Notes: a model not told the origin generated them from the letters alone. 64,000 nucleotides of DNA from Flavobacterium kingsejongi (GCF_003076475.1 NZ_CP020919.1:1736001-1800000); one strand, 5' to 3'; positions 52,032 through 61,266 are shown, counted from the stretch's first letter. A program made the numbers and translations.

Positions 52032-54575
52032 TTAGAAAGGATAATTAATTCCAATATTTAGCACAGTCTTGCTAAAATTGTACCCTCTGAACCAACGTTG
52101 ACCCTCTTCGCTGGCAGGGTTATAGGTCTTGTAGCCCAAATCCAGACGGATGACAAAGAAGTTCAGGTCATAGCGGATTCCGAAACCGGAGCCTACGGCA
52201 ATTTCCTGCAAATCCTTTATTCCTTCAAATGTATATTTCTTATCCGTTACGTTATCCAGTGTATTCCAGATATTTCCTGCGTCAACAAATACAGCGCCGT
52301 AAAATTTCCCTAAGAGGTTGATCCTGAACTCTGCGCTTCCGGTGAGTTTCATGTTGGCTTCATTAAAGTCATTCACACCACCACTACTTCCGGGACCAAG
52401 GCTATACGACTGCCAGCCCCTGTTGTCATTTGACCCTCCGGCAAAGTAACTCCTCGAAAAGGGGATATTGTTTGAATTTCCATAGGGGATAGCAATACCA
52501 CCAAAGGCCCGCACTGCAAGAATTTGTGTTTTTCCAAAATCCCAGTGTTTGATGAATTCAAATTCTGTTTTTATGTATTGGGAATATTCGACATTAAAGA
52601 GGCTTTTTTTGCCATCTTCATTTTTAGGCTCTTTTGTCAGGTTGGAAAGCAGCGATAGCGCATTTCCGGCCGATTCTACTTTCGCTTTAAAGATGTAGAA
52701 ATCATTATCATATAGATCCCGTTTGGTTGTTTTAGAATAACTGAAGTTAGAAGCAAAAATCAGGTTGTTTTCGGTCAGTCTTTTTCGGCGTTCTTCAATA
52801 CTGCTGACCGTTTTATAATCTTCAGAATTAATAAGTATAGGCGTATTCCCGTCCTGTACATCCCTGATGAAAGCTGCTGTTCCCGTTTGGTGGTCCAGTT
52901 CCTGGTCTGATGGGATATAGCCTATGGCACGCGCCAGGTTATTCAGCCGGTCATAGGACGAACTGTATACGTTGAAATAATTGCCGGGATTTACATTCCG
53001 TACATACTGCACGTTTAATAAGTCGAAACGCGATGTGACAAAACGTTTGGGGCTCCAGTTGTAATTGACGATTCCCGTGAAATTTTCTTTGTCCAGTCCG
53101 ATATTTTGCTGTTTTGAAAAACCAAAACTCATTATTGTGGACGGGATCATGTTCTTGGGGATGATACGCTCCGTATTAAAAGGCAGGAAGATCCTTGGGA
53201 AATTCAATTTGATGTCAGCACCATATTCCGAAATATTAAAGAATACACCATTCGGATTGGCAAGGTCTCTGGAAGATCCAATGTTTCCACGGGTAGAAAT
53301 ATCCAGTGTTTCGGCACCCCGGAAGATGTTTCGTATGGTTAAGGTAGGGCTCGCTGTAATACCGAAATCCTGTATGTTGGAGTGTGTAATATCCCCGGTA
53401 ACATTAAAAGTATATTTCTTCATTGGCGTAAGAAATATATTCGTAATCAACGACGTTCCGGTGCTGTCCGCAGGATCTTCTACATATTGTATTGAAGGGT
53501 AATTAAAAACTTTAAGGTTGTTCAGGTAGCGCAGGGATAGTGTTTTACGGAAATCGCTAAACATCGTCCCTTTGGTAATGAACACCGCATCAGTAATCGC
53601 TTTTGGCCTGTAATTCAGGGTTCCGGAACTGTACAGATTGAAGTCATTATAGGTAACGCTATCTACAATTTTTGCAGTGTTTTTTGCGGAAGTATTATCC
53701 GTAAAGATATTGACTTCACTGATCTTAAAAAGCTTAAAAGGTTTTTTTACCGTACTGTCATTTACCCGGATGTCCTGATTGCTGACAATCAGCTCGATAT
53801 TGGCTTTATGGCCTGTATCAATGGTATCTACACTATAAGTAATGTAGTTTTGCTGAAAATAATAAGCGCCACGGTTCCTGAAATTACTGGTAATCCGGTC
53901 CCGCTCATCATCCAGATTTTGCTTGTTGTATTGTACATCAGATAACAATACCGATTCTGATTTTGTTTTTTCATACAGGGAGTCCAATGCAGGAGTTGCA
54001 ATCCGGGTCGAAATCGAATCTACCATATACGGCATTCCGGTACGGATGTCATATTTGATTGTGGCCCTTTTGTTGGCAAGCGTATCTACTTTATAAGTTG
54101 TTTTTACATTGAAGTAACCGGCATTATAATAATGGGAATTCAGGCGGGTAATTGATTTCTTTGTTTTTGCTTCATCAACAATTACAGGAGCTTCCCCTGT
54201 TTTTTTTAAGAAATTACTCAGGCCTGATACGATAAAAGATTGCCCCAGGCGCTCCACTTGTTTTTCAGAAAGCACTGCGGAAAGATTTTTATAGCGTCCC
54301 GGTTTCTTCTGAAGCCAGGCCTTATAAGAAGAGTCCGGATTTTTTTTTGCAAGGTTATAAAGGCCAAGACGCAGTCGGTACCCGAGTACGGAACTGTTAG
54401 GTACCTGATACAAAAGGTTGGTGTTTGTTTCGTCTTTAGTGACATCGCCATTCATATGAACGGTATTTTTTGTCAGTAAGTGTTTTCCGTCCGGAACCCT
54501 TTTTACACTGTTACAAGAGTATATAATTGCACCAATTAAAATAATTAGTGATATTTTTGCTGTATTCTTTTTCAA
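52032..54575 (-). CDS. tamL: Translocation and assembly module lipoprotein TamL (BamA/TamA-like)
   Basis: 847 residues. An N-terminal helix ends I-I-Y-S-C-N, a lipobox with Cys near 21, which is the TamL hallmark in Bacteroidota. The leader K-R-V-P-D-G-K-H-L-L is family-like. Two or three POTRA-like regions (about 30-330) precede a 16-strand barrel (about 400-847), with F-S-R-S-Y-F-A-G-G-S-N-D-N-R-G-W near 715 (the conserved barrel loop) and G-F-G-I-R-Y-D-L-N-F near 800. With TamB it inserts outer membrane proteins. It is divergent from a TrmH-like gene. Confidence 0.92.
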   Translation of the reverse strand: MKKNTAKISLIILIGAIIYSCNSVKRVPDGKHLLTKNTVHMNGDVTKDETNTNLLYQVPNSSVLGYRLRLGLYNLAKKNPDSSYKAWLQKKPGRYKNLSAVLSEKQVERLGQSFIVSGLSNFLKKTGEAPVIVDEAKTKKSITRLNSHYYNAGYFNVKTTYKVDTLANKRATIKYDIRTGMPYMVDSISTRIATPALDSLYEKTKSESVLLSDVQYNKQNLDDERDRITSNFRNRGAYYFQQNYITYSVDTIDTGHKANIELIVSNQDIRVNDSTVKKPFKLFKISEVNIFTDNTSAKNTAKIVDSVTYNDFNLYSSGTLNYRPKAITDAVFITKGTMFSDFRKTLSLRYLNNLKVFNYPSIQYVEDPADSTGTSLITNIFLTPMKKYTFNVTGDITHSNIQDFGITASPTLTIRNIFRGAETLDISTRGNIGSSRDLANPNGVFFNISEYGADIKLNFPRIFLPFNTERIIPKNMIPSTIMSFGFSKQQNIGLDKENFTGIVNYNWSPKRFVTSRFDLLNVQYVRNVNPGNYFNVYSSSYDRLNNLARAIGYIPSDQELDHQTGTAAFIRDVQDGNTPILINSEDYKTVSSIEERRKRLTENNLIFASNFSYSKTTKRDLYDNDFYIFKAKVESAGNALSLLSNLTKEPKNEDGKKSLFNVEYSQYIKTEFEFIKHWDFGKTQILAVRAFGGIAIPYGNSNNIPFSRSYFAGGSNDNRGWQSYSLGPGSSGGVNDFNEANMKLTGSAEFRINLLGKFYGAVFVDAGNIWNTLDNVTDKKYTFEGIKDLQEIAVGSGFGIRYDLNFFVIRLDLGYKTYNPASEEGQRWFRGYNFSKTVLNIGINYPF
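54552..54559 (+). promoter_or_regulatory. -7 box of the TrmH-like gene
   Basis: TATTTTTG followed by C is an exact -7 box, 54 nt before the ATG at 54614. It lies inside the first codons of the divergent tamL gene. Confidence 0.45.
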
Positions 54576-54595
54576 ACGTCTCGGGATATTTAATT

Positions 54596-54603
54596 CAAAA
54601 GTA
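54596..54603 (-). promoter_or_regulatory. -7 box of tamL
   Basis: On the minus strand TACTTTTG matches TAnnTTTG exactly, 20 nt before the tamL ATG at 54575, in the 38-nt gap to the TrmH-like gene. Confidence 0.5.
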
Positions 54604-54613
54604 CATTATTTCT

Positions 54614-55342
54614 ATGGTTAGTAAAAACCAAATAAAACTTATAACGGGTTTACAGCAAAAAAAATACAGGAAACTGCATAAATTATTTATTGCCGAAGGG
54701 GCAAAAGTTATCCAGGAACTCATAGCTGCTGATTTTCAATTGGAACAGCTGTTTGTGACCGAGTCGGTACTGCCTGAAATTCCGGAATCCAAAAAGGAGT
54801 ATATTACCGAAAGTGAGCTAAAAAAAATTACAGCACTTACAACGCCTAACAATTGCCTGGCTGTTTTTAAGATTCCGGAGGAACGCCCCATTATTGAAAG
54901 TGGGCTTATAGTAGCTTTGGATGATATTCGCGATCCGGGGAATCTCGGTACGATATTACGCCTGTGCGATTGGTTTGGTATTCAGCAATTGTTATGTTCG
55001 GAACAAACGGTCGATTTGTACAATCCAAAAGTAGTACAGGCTACTATGGGATCTATAGCGCGGGTGAATGTGACTTACCTGGACCTGAATGCTTTTGTAG
55101 GCCAATCGAAACTACCGGTTTTTGGAACTTTTATGGACGGCGAAAATATATACAAAAGCGAACTTCCAGCAAAAGGCATTATTGTTTTGGGTAATGAGGC
55201 CAATGGTATTTCGGCGGCTTTGGAGCAATTAACTACTCATAAGCTGAGTATTCCAAGATTTGGAAAACTGCAAAAAACAGAGAGCCTGAATGTGGCTACT
55301 GCTACGGCGATAGTTCTAAGTGAATTCCTGCGGAATACGTAG
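54614..55342 (+). CDS. TrmH/SpoU-family RNA 2'-O-methyltransferase
   Basis: 242 residues from the ATG at 54614; an earlier ATG at 54548 would overlap tamL's start. It has an SpoU substrate-binding domain (about 10-90, A-E-G-A-K-V-I-Q-E-L) and a knotted SPOUT catalytic domain (about 105-240). Motifs are L-D-D-I-R-D-P-G-N-L-G-T-I-L-R, I-V-L-G-N-E-A-N-G-I and L-N-V-A-T-A-T-A-I-V-L. It methylates a ribose in rRNA or tRNA; the exact target is not decidable. Its stop faces porT one base away. Confidence 0.92.
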   Translation: MVSKNQIKLITGLQQKKYRKLHKLFIAEGAKVIQELIAADFQLEQLFVTESVLPEIPESKKEYITESELKKITALTTPNNCLAVFKIPEERPIIESGLIVALDDIRDPGNLGTILRLCDWFGIQQLLCSEQTVDLYNPKVVQATMGSIARVNVTYLDLNAFVGQSKLPVFGTFMDGENIYKSELPAKGIIVLGNEANGISAALEQLTTHKLSIPRFGKLQKTESLNVATATAIVLSEFLRNT

Positions 55343-55343
55343 G

Positions 55344-56048
55344 CTATTGGAAGGTGAAGTTCACAAAAACACCACGGGTTTTCATCGAAGCGATATCACT
55401 TGTCCATGGGCTGTTGGGGTCGTTATCGCGGATTAATTCGTCTTTAAGGCTGAATACACCTCTGATAGAAGGGGAGAATTTAAAGTATTCCAGGTACAAA
55501 TCAACTCCAAATCCAACTTCATAGAAATTAGACCATTTTGTCATTCGAAAACGATTAGTATAATTATCATCCTTGATTTTTGCATTACTCGAAAGGTTCA
55601 GGGCTGTAGAGACACCTCCCAAAAGGTAAGGCCTTACATTTCCGGTGCGTAATGCTGAAAATTTTAAAAGTAATGGAAAATGAATATAGGTTGATTTTAC
55701 TTCCCTTAAAATATCTTTAGGTTGGGTCAGATCCGGAAAAGCAAGGTCACGCTGGGTGTAATACAAACCAGGCTCAAAACGCAGGTCGATGTATTCGTAA
55801 AGGCGGACATTCCCAACCAGTCCCACATTGAATCCTGTAGTGCTTTTTACCTGTACATCCGGGCCTACCGATTTATAGTCAAACTTGAAGTCATAGGAGT
55901 TAAAGCCGAGGTAATATCCCCAGGTCAGCCTTTGCTTGTCCCAGTTTTCAAGATTGATATAGGGATCTTTTGCAAACATGTTTTTACGCAACTGAGCTTG
56001 TGTGTTCAGTACCAGCGATAGTAGGATAAAAGCAAAAATTTTTTTCAT
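55344..56048 (-). CDS. porT: T9SS/gliding protein PorT (SprT)
   Basis: 234 residues. The signal peptide ends near residue 18 (L-N-T-Q-A-Q). The mature part is an eight-strand outer membrane barrel of the PorT type, with N-L-E-N-W-D-K-Q-R-L-T-W-G-Y-Y-L-G near 33-49, L-R-F-E-P-G-L-Y-Y-T-Q-R near 88 and the closing F-V-N-F-T-F-Q. PorT is needed for type IX secretion and gliding. It directly follows ubiE/menG by one base and lies near tamL, an order also known in Flavobacterium johnsoniae. It fits the T9SS cargo protein encoded at 20373. Confidence 0.88.
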   Translation of the reverse strand: MKKIFAFILLSLVLNTQAQLRKNMFAKDPYINLENWDKQRLTWGYYLGFNSYDFKFDYKSVGPDVQVKSTTGFNVGLVGNVRLYEYIDLRFEPGLYYTQRDLAFPDLTQPKDILREVKSTYIHFPLLLKFSALRTGNVRPYLLGGVSTALNLSSNAKIKDDNYTNRFRMTKWSNFYEVGFGVDLYLEYFKFSPSIRGVFSLKDELIRDNDPNSPWTSDIASMKTRGVFVNFTFQ

Positions 56049-56049
56049 A

Positions 56050-56781
56050 TTATTTTTTAGATGCAGAATATATAGTGGCTACACCCAGCGTCTGAGGTAA
56101 ATCTACAACATCTATAAACCCAATTTTTCTTAAAATATTGTTTAAGGCTTCACCAAAAGGAAAAACAGAGGCAGAATCCGATAAATATTGGTATGCTTTT
56201 TTGTCTTTAGAAAAGAGCCTCCCGATCAATGGTAGCAAGGTTTTGCTGTAAAGTACGTAGCCTTGTTTGAATGGGAATTTTGTTGGATTGGAAGTCTCCA
56301 GAATTACAAAAATACCACCCGGGCGCAATACCCGAAGTATCTCTGAAAGCCCTTTGTCCAGTGTTTCAAAATTCCGGATGCCAAATGCTACGGTGATAGC
56401 ATCAAAGGAATTGTCGGAGAACGGTAGCTTTTCCGAATCTCCCAAGACCATTTCTATTTTGTCAGATAGTTTTCGATCTGCAATTTTCTTTTTACCCACT
56501 TCAAGCATACCGGCAGAGATGTCAAGCCCTATGATTTTTTCGGCTTGTGTTTGTGACATTAAAATAGCCAGGTCACCTGTTCCGGTTGCAATATCCAAAA
56601 TGGTTTTTGGTTTTTGTTCCGATACGATTTTTAATACTTTTTTACGCCACTTGATGTCAATGCCAAAAGAAATGACACGGTTTAGTCCGTCATACTCGCC
56701 TGAAATAGTATCAAACATCTGTGCGACCTGTTCTTTTTTGCCTAAGGCAGAATCTTTATAGGGAATAACGTTTTTTGACAT
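56050..56781 (-). CDS. ubiE: Demethylmenaquinone methyltransferase (UbiE/MenG)
   Basis: 243 residues. It methylates demethylmenaquinone with S-adenosylmethionine, the last step of menaquinone synthesis. Class I methyltransferase motifs: L-D-I-A-T-G-T-G-D-L-A near 62 (motif I), G-L-D-I-S-A-G-M-L near 85, F-D-A-I-T-V-A-F-G-I-R-N near 125, and L-R-V-L-R-P-G-G near 148. The family mark Y-D-x-L-N-R-V-I-S-F-G near 30 is present. A clear -7 box precedes it; porT follows in the same transcript. Confidence 0.94.
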   Translation of the reverse strand: MSKNVIPYKDSALGKKEQVAQMFDTISGEYDGLNRVISFGIDIKWRKKVLKIVSEQKPKTILDIATGTGDLAILMSQTQAEKIIGLDISAGMLEVGKKKIADRKLSDKIEMVLGDSEKLPFSDNSFDAITVAFGIRNFETLDKGLSEILRVLRPGGIFVILETSNPTKFPFKQGYVLYSKTLLPLIGRLFSKDKKAYQYLSDSASVFPFGEALNNILRKIGFIDVVDLPQTLGVATIYSASKK

Positions 56782-56795
56782 TTTGTAAATTTGTG

Positions 56796-56803
56796 CAAAG
56801 ATA
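56796..56803 (-). promoter_or_regulatory. -7 box of the ubiE-porT transcript
   Basis: On the minus strand TATCTTTG followed by C matches TAnnTTTG exactly, 14 nt before the ubiE ATG. TTTC at 56822-56825, 18 nt upstream, is a possible weak -33 element. Confidence 0.5.
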
Positions 56804-56839
56804 ATGCTAATTAGTCAATTTGAAAATGAACAAATTAAA

Positions 56840-57322
56840 TCATTTTCTTAAAAAGGTCTCGTAAGTAAAATCGATCGTATGTTTTTCGTCTTTTGGATGG
56901 TATTCGGAACTGCTGATTTTCCATTGGTCTAAATTAATAGCCGGAAAAAAAGCATCAGCCTCAAAAGTACCGTGCACACGGGTAAGGTAAATTTTGTCCG
57001 CATAGGGTAGTCCTAAAGTATATATTTCTCCACCACCAATAATAAAGACTTCTTCATTTTTTGGAGCAATTTGAAGCGCTTCTTCCATGCTCTTTACAAC
57101 AATACAGCCTTCTTTGGTATAGTTTTCCTGTCGGGTGATGACAATATGGACGCGATTTGGTAATGGTTTAGGGAAGCTTTCAAATGTTTTTCTTCCCATG
57201 ATGATGTGATGACCGGTTGTGATGGATTTGAAACGTTTAAAATCATCGGGCAGGTGCCAAATCATTTCATTGTTTTTCCCCAGTTCGTTATTCTCGCCTG
57301 CTGCGGCAATCATTGTAATCAT
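56840..57322 (-). CDS. folA: Dihydrofolate reductase
   Basis: 160 residues. It reduces dihydrofolate to tetrahydrofolate with NADPH. Features: I-A-A-A-G-E-N-N-E-L-G near the start, M-I-W-H-L-P-D-D-F-K-R-F-K near 21-33 with the catalytic Asp, I-M-G-R-K-T-F-E-S-F-P near 43, and F-I-I-G-G-G-E-I-Y near 97. Length is normal. It overlaps the 2TM gene by one base; thyA, which makes its substrate, lies about 500 nt upstream. Confidence 0.95.
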   Translation of the reverse strand: MITMIAAAGENNELGKNNEMIWHLPDDFKRFKSITTGHHIIMGRKTFESFPKPLPNRVHIVITRQENYTKEGCIVVKSMEEALQIAPKNEEVFIIGGGEIYTLGLPYADKIYLTRVHGTFEADAFFPAINLDQWKISSSEYHPKDEKHTIDFTYETFLRK

Positions 57323-57681
57323 TAGAGTGTGTTTTTTTTAGCAAAATCTTCTTCTACCTGTGATTGAAGGTGTTGTATTTTTTGCTCCTGTTTTTGAACG
57401 AGGCGGTCTATTTGTTGCCGCTCCCAGTCTTTGTTCATGAATCCCTTGATGATAAAAACATTGACGAAGTGAAATGTAAACAGAAAAGCCCATGCCAGTA
57501 TGGCCCATACAAACCAGTTTTCCATGGTTTGCTCACCAACGTGAAGTCCTTTGTTGATGACAATGATAAAAATACTCCCGATTAGAAAAATTACGAAATG
57601 GTAAAAAAGCCTTTTTTTCTGGACAATTCTTTTTCGGGCATTTTCATATAATTCATGCTGGTTTGTTTCCATACGTTTCAC
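57322..57681 (-). CDS. 2TM-domain membrane protein
   Basis: 119 residues with two central hydrophobic helices (about 27-45 and 58-80) flanked by basic ends: A-R-K-R-I-V-Q-K-K-R at the N-terminus, N-K-D-W-E-R-Q-Q-I-D-R near 92. That matches the 2TM domain known from Bacteroidota, sometimes fused to histidine kinases. The C-terminus is a coiled coil. Function is unknown. The start could also be at 57672 (M-E-T-N-Q). It is cotranscribed with folA from a good promoter. Confidence 0.8.
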   Translation of the reverse strand: MKRMETNQHELYENARKRIVQKKRLFYHFVIFLIGSIFIIVINKGLHVGEQTMENWFVWAILAWAFLFTFHFVNVFIIKGFMNKDWERQQIDRLVQKQEQKIQHLQSQVEEDFAKKNTL

Positions 57682-57691
57682 AATTTGAATT

Positions 57692-57722
57692 TAAAGATAG
57701 AGTTTATTTTCTTAAATTCAAA
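57692..57722 (-). promoter_or_regulatory. Promoter of the 2TM-folA operon
   Basis: On the minus strand TTTG (57719-57722), a 19-nt spacer and TATCTTTA (57692-57699) match the Bacteroidota consensus with one mismatch. It ends 10 nt before the ATG at 57681. Confidence 0.55.
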
Positions 57723-57798
57723 AGCCTTTATTGAAACTATCCTGAACGCCAATTACGGCTGTTTCCGGTGGGGTAATTCAGGTTGTAAATGGGTATGA

Positions 57799-58623
57799 TT
57801 ATATGGCTACGGCTCCTTTGATATGTGGGTGTGGCTCGTATCCTTCCAGTGTGAAATCTTCAAATTTAAAATCAAAAATATTCTTGATCTCGGGATTGAG
57901 GGTCATTTTTGGTAAGGCTTTGGTTTCTCGCGATAATTGCAGTTCCAGTTGCTCAAAATGGTTGTTGTAAATGTGTGCGTCGCCAAAAGTATGAATAAAA
58001 TCTCCGGGCTGGTAGCCACAAACCTGTGCAATCATCAGGGTGAGTAAAGCATAGGAAGCAATATTGAATGGAACACCCAGAAAAATGTCTGCACTTCTTT
58101 GGTACAGCTGGCAGGATAACTTTCCGTCAGCTACATAAAACTGAAAAAAGGCATGACAGGGTGGAAGGGCGACTTTGCCGTTGGCTACATTTTCTGAAAA
58201 AGATTTTGTAGTGTCAGGAAGTACCGAAGGATTCCAGGCGGAAACCAACATTCTCCTGCTGTTTGGATTGTTTTTCAGGGTATCGATTAATTCAGTGATC
58301 TGGTCGATCTCCTCACTGTTCCAGTTGCGCCACTGGTGTCCGTAAACAGGGCCCAATTCACCATTTTGATCTGCCCATTCATCCCATATTTTTACCCCGT
58401 TTTCATTCAAATAAGCGATATTGGTGTCGCCTTTCAGAAACCACAGCAATTCATAGATGATGGATTTTAGGTGTAGCTTTTTTGTAGTCACCATGGGGAA
58501 GCCTTCGCTCAGGTCGAAACGCATTTGATAGCCGAAAACACTTTTTGTTCCGGTTCCGGTCCTGTCGCCTTTTTGGCTACCGTTTTCTAAAACATGTTTG
58601 ACTAAGTCCAGGTACTGTTTCAT
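57799..58623 (-). CDS. thyA: Thymidylate synthase
   Basis: 274 residues. It makes dTMP from dUMP and methylene-tetrahydrofolate. Motifs: [13 protein letters not shown] near 14-26 (phosphate binding), W-L-K-G-D-T-N near 63, catalytic Cys in [10 protein letters not shown] near 155, [12 protein letters not shown] near 178 and H-I-Y-N-N-H near 218. Length is normal for ThyA. It lies upstream of folA and may share purpose but not a promoter. Confidence 0.96.
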   Translation of the reverse strand: MKQYLDLVKHVLENGSQKGDRTGTGTKSVFGYQMRFDLSEGFPMVTTKKLHLKSIIYELLWFLKGDTNIAYLNENGVKIWDEWADQNGELGPVYGHQWRNWNSEEIDQITELIDTLKNNPNSRRMLVSAWNPSVLPDTTKSFSENVANGKVALPPCHAFFQFYVADGKLSCQLYQRSADIFLGVPFNIASYALLTLMIAQVCGYQPGDFIHTFGDAHIYNNHFEQLELQLSRETKALPKMTLNPEIKNIFDFKFEDFTLEGYEPHPHIKGAVAI

Positions 58624-58725
58624 GGCGGGATATTTTAAGCTTAATGCGAATTATAAATCGGTGTTTACCGTGTGGGTCAGGACGATGAGTTGGTCCTGTA
58701 GCAGCAGTAAAAACAGGATTTTCAA

Positions 58726-59352
58726 TTATAGATTTTCTCTTTTAGAAATTTCGTCGCGTATTTTTACCGCTTTCTCATATTCTTCACTGGCAACAGAGCT
58801 TTCCAGCATTTCGTGCAGTTCAGAAAGGGAATATTGCTGAAAATTTTCGCTAGGATTATGATCCTCTTCGATTCCGAAAGTTTCCGGGCTGGTGAGTACA
58901 TCATCAATATCCTGTGTTTTCTCCGGTTCTAATGGGTTTACTTTAAGGTAGATTCCTGCTTTGTCCAATATGTTTTTATAGGTAAAAATAGGAGCATTGA
59001 AACGAAGGGCAAGGGCAAGGGCGTCCGAAGTACGCGCGTCAATTATCTCTTCTATTTTATCCCTTTCGCAGATGATACTGGAATAAAAAACACCATCCAC
59101 TAATTTATGGATGATTACCTGCTTTACGATAATATCGAACCGGTCAGCGAAATTCTTGAATAAATCATGCGTTAATGGGCGCGGCGGCTTGATTTCTTTT
59201 TCCAGTGCTATAGCAATAGACTGGGCTTCAAATGCGCCGATAACGATTGGTAATTTGCGGTCACCGTCTACTTCATTCAGAATTAGGGCATAGGCACCAT
59301 TTTGTGTCTGACTGTAGGAGATCCCTTTTATTGTTAATTTTACTAAACTCAT
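58726..59352 (-). CDS. Bifunctional nuclease-family protein with UVR motif
   Basis: 208 residues. The BFN/DUF151 domain spans about 1-140: L-P-I-V-I-G-x-F-E-A-Q-S-I-A near 34-47, R-T-S-D-A-L-A-L-A near 108. A UVR (UvrB/UvrC-like) motif occupies about 170-205, rich in Glu/Lys with S-E-E-Y-E-K-A-V-K-I-R-D. The domain has been linked to nuclease activity in plants and bacteria; its substrate in flavobacteria is not known. The gene stands downstream of the etf terminator. Confidence 0.88.
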   Translation of the reverse strand: MSLVKLTIKGISYSQTQNGAYALILNEVDGDRKLPIVIGAFEAQSIAIALEKEIKPPRPLTHDLFKNFADRFDIIVKQVIIHKLVDGVFYSSIICERDKIEEIIDARTSDALALALRFNAPIFTYKNILDKAGIYLKVNPLEPEKTQDIDDVLTSPETFGIEEDHNPSENFQQYSLSELHEMLESSVASEEYEKAVKIRDEISKRENL

Positions 59353-59426
59353 AGGCTGATGTGCGACGTACTGCGCAAGTGGGGTTTTCTTGCGAAATAC
59401 TGGAAATTAAACTTTTGCATAAATAG

Positions 59427-59481
59427 AAAAAAGACTATTTAAACAAAGATACTACTATCTTATATTTAAATAGTCTTTTTT
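59427..59481 (-). terminator. Long nested hairpin terminating the etf operon
   Basis: Exact 17-bp arms (59427-59443 and 59465-59481, AAAAAAGACTATTTAAA and complement) enclose a 21-nt loop. Inside the loop AAGATA and TATCTT can pair around CTAC. The T run lies on both strands. It is between etfA and the nuclease gene, 22 nt after the etfA stop. Confidence 0.85.
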
Positions 59482-59503
59482 GAAGACGCAATATTAAAAA
59501 AAA

Positions 59504-60472
59504 TTATGAATTCTGAGCCTTAAATTCTTTAATTTTTTCGGTTAGTTTAGGAACAATATCAAAAGCATCACCTACTACACCATAGTCGGCAACCTTAAAA
59601 AAGGGTGCTTCCGGATCGGTATTGATGACTACTTTTACTTTGGAAGAGTTGATCCCGGCGATGTGTTGTATTGCTCCTGAAATACCTACAGCAATATACA
59701 GATTGGCAGCTACCGGTTTCCCCGTTTGGCCTACGTGTTCGCTGTGAGGTCTCCATCCTAAGTCGGAAACCGGTTTGGAACAGGCAGTTGCAGCACCAAG
59801 GGCAGCAGCAAGATCTTCGATCATTCCCCAGTTTTCAGGACCTTTTAGGCCACGTCCGGCAGAAACAACAATCTCTGCATCGGCAATGGTTACTTTACCG
59901 GTTACTTTTTCTACATTTTCTACTTTGATGTCAAAATCAGCATCATTTAAAGTAGGGGTGAAATCTTCCTCAGCTGGTGAAGAAGCACTTTCGATAATTC
60001 CAAATGAATTTTTAGCGATAGCCAATACTTTTACATCTGTGCTGATTTCAGTAATGGTGAAAGCCTTATTGGAAAAAGCATTTCTTTTTACTAAAAATGG
60101 AGCAGTACTTTCCGGAAGTGCTACCACATTGGAAGCATATCCTGCATTCAGTGATACAGCTACAAGAGGTGCCAGGTAAAGGCTGTCTGTTGTAGAAGAT
60201 ACTAAGATCAGTTTTGCGCTTTCTTTTTCTGCTGCATGTTTGATCACGTCAGCATATGCTCTTGCGTTGAATTTTGCTAATTTATCATTGGATACTTTCA
60301 GCACTTTGTCCACTCCGTATTGTGCCAATGCGCTGGTATCAGCGACATTCACAGTAACAGCGGTAACAGTTGTACCTAATGTTTGTGCTACTTTCTTAGC
60401 GTACGAAGCTAATTCGAAAGCTACTTTTTTAAATTTTCCTTCTGCAGATTCTGCATATATTAATATAGACAT
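59504..60472 (-). CDS. etfA: Electron transfer flavoprotein alpha subunit
   Basis: 322 residues. The C-terminal FAD domain is clear: G-R-G-L-K-G-P-E-N-W near 206-215, P-V-S-D-L-G-W-R-P near 238-246 , V-G-Q-T-G-K-P-V near 251-258, Y-I-A-V-G-I-S-G-A-I-Q-H near 262-273 and I-N-T-D-P-E-A-P. The N-terminal ETF domain covers about 1-190. With EtfB it takes electrons from acyl-CoA and other dehydrogenases and passes them to the quinone pool. It follows etfB by 47 nt. Confidence 0.95.
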   Translation of the reverse strand: MSILIYAESAEGKFKKVAFELASYAKKVAQTLGTTVTAVTVNVADTSALAQYGVDKVLKVSNDKLAKFNARAYADVIKHAAEKESAKLILVSSTTDSLYLAPLVAVSLNAGYASNVVALPESTAPFLVKRNAFSNKAFTITEISTDVKVLAIAKNSFGIIESASSPAEEDFTPTLNDADFDIKVENVEKVTGKVTIADAEIVVSAGRGLKGPENWGMIEDLAAALGAATACSKPVSDLGWRPHSEHVGQTGKPVAANLYIAVGISGAIQHIAGINSSKVKVVINTDPEAPFFKVADYGVVGDAFDIVPKLTEKIKEFKAQNS

Positions 60473-60519
60473 CGTTTTGTAATTTTAAATTGGATTATAA
60501 TTTGAAAGCAAGGATAGCC

Positions 60520-61266
60520 TTAGATTACTTTCGCTTCCGTATGCAACAGGTTTACCAGTTCGTCCAGGTTGTCCGCACTGATCAGTTTTACAGCTGATTT
60601 TGGTGCTGGTTTTTCAAATTTTACCGTTTTGGTATTGTGCGTAGCAGCTACAGGCTCCAATAGGGTAAGAGCTTTTGTTCGTGCGGTCATGATTCCACGC
60701 ATGTTTGGTATTCTCAGGTCTTTTTCTTCTACCAATCCTTTTTGTCCACCAATAATTAATGGAAGTGTAGTGCTTAGCGTTTCTTTACCACCATCAATTT
60801 CACGGGTTACTTTGGCATTGTTACCGTCTACTTCCACGTTGATGCAGGAGTTTACGAAATTACCACCGATAAGGGCAGCAATCATCCCAGGGACCATACC
60901 GCCATTATAATCTAAAGATTCTTTACCGGCAATAACCAGATCGTATCCGCCATTTTTGATTACTTCAGCCAATTGCGTAGCTACAAAAAAACCATCTGTT
61001 GGTACTGCGTTGATCCGGATTGCCTCGTCGGCACCAATTGCTAATGCTTTTCTAAGTGTTGCTTCGGTTTCGGGTCCACCTACATTAACAACAGTCACGT
61101 TAGCGCCTTGTTTTTCTTTGAACCAAATGGCTCTTGTAAGGCCAAACTCGTCATTAGGGTTGATTACAAACTGTACTCCGTTAGTGTCAAATTCTGAATC
61201 GCCATTCGCAAAATTAATTTTTGAAGTAGTATCAGGAACGTGACTGATGCAAACTAATATTTTCAT
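60520..61266 (-). CDS. etfB: Electron transfer flavoprotein beta subunit
   Basis: 248 residues. It opens K-I-L-V-C-I-S-H-V-P-D-T and has the AMP-binding-type features of EtfB: I-N-P-N-D-E-F-G-L near 36, A-L-A-I-G-A-D-E-A near 73, G-K-E-S-L-D-Y-N-G-G near 115 and P-N-M-R-G-I-M-T-A-R near 188. It forms the heterodimer with EtfA. No exact -7 box was seen before it, though a TAATTTAG sequence lies at 61302-61309 on the minus strand. Confidence 0.95.
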   Translation of the reverse strand: MKILVCISHVPDTTSKINFANGDSEFDTNGVQFVINPNDEFGLTRAIWFKEKQGANVTVVNVGGPETEATLRKALAIGADEAIRINAVPTDGFFVATQLAEVIKNGGYDLVIAGKESLDYNGGMVPGMIAALIGGNFVNSCINVEVDGNNAKVTREIDGGKETLSTTLPLIIGGQKGLVEEKDLRIPNMRGIMTARTKALTLLEPVAATHNTKTVKFEKPAPKSAVKLISADNLDELVNLLHTEAKVI

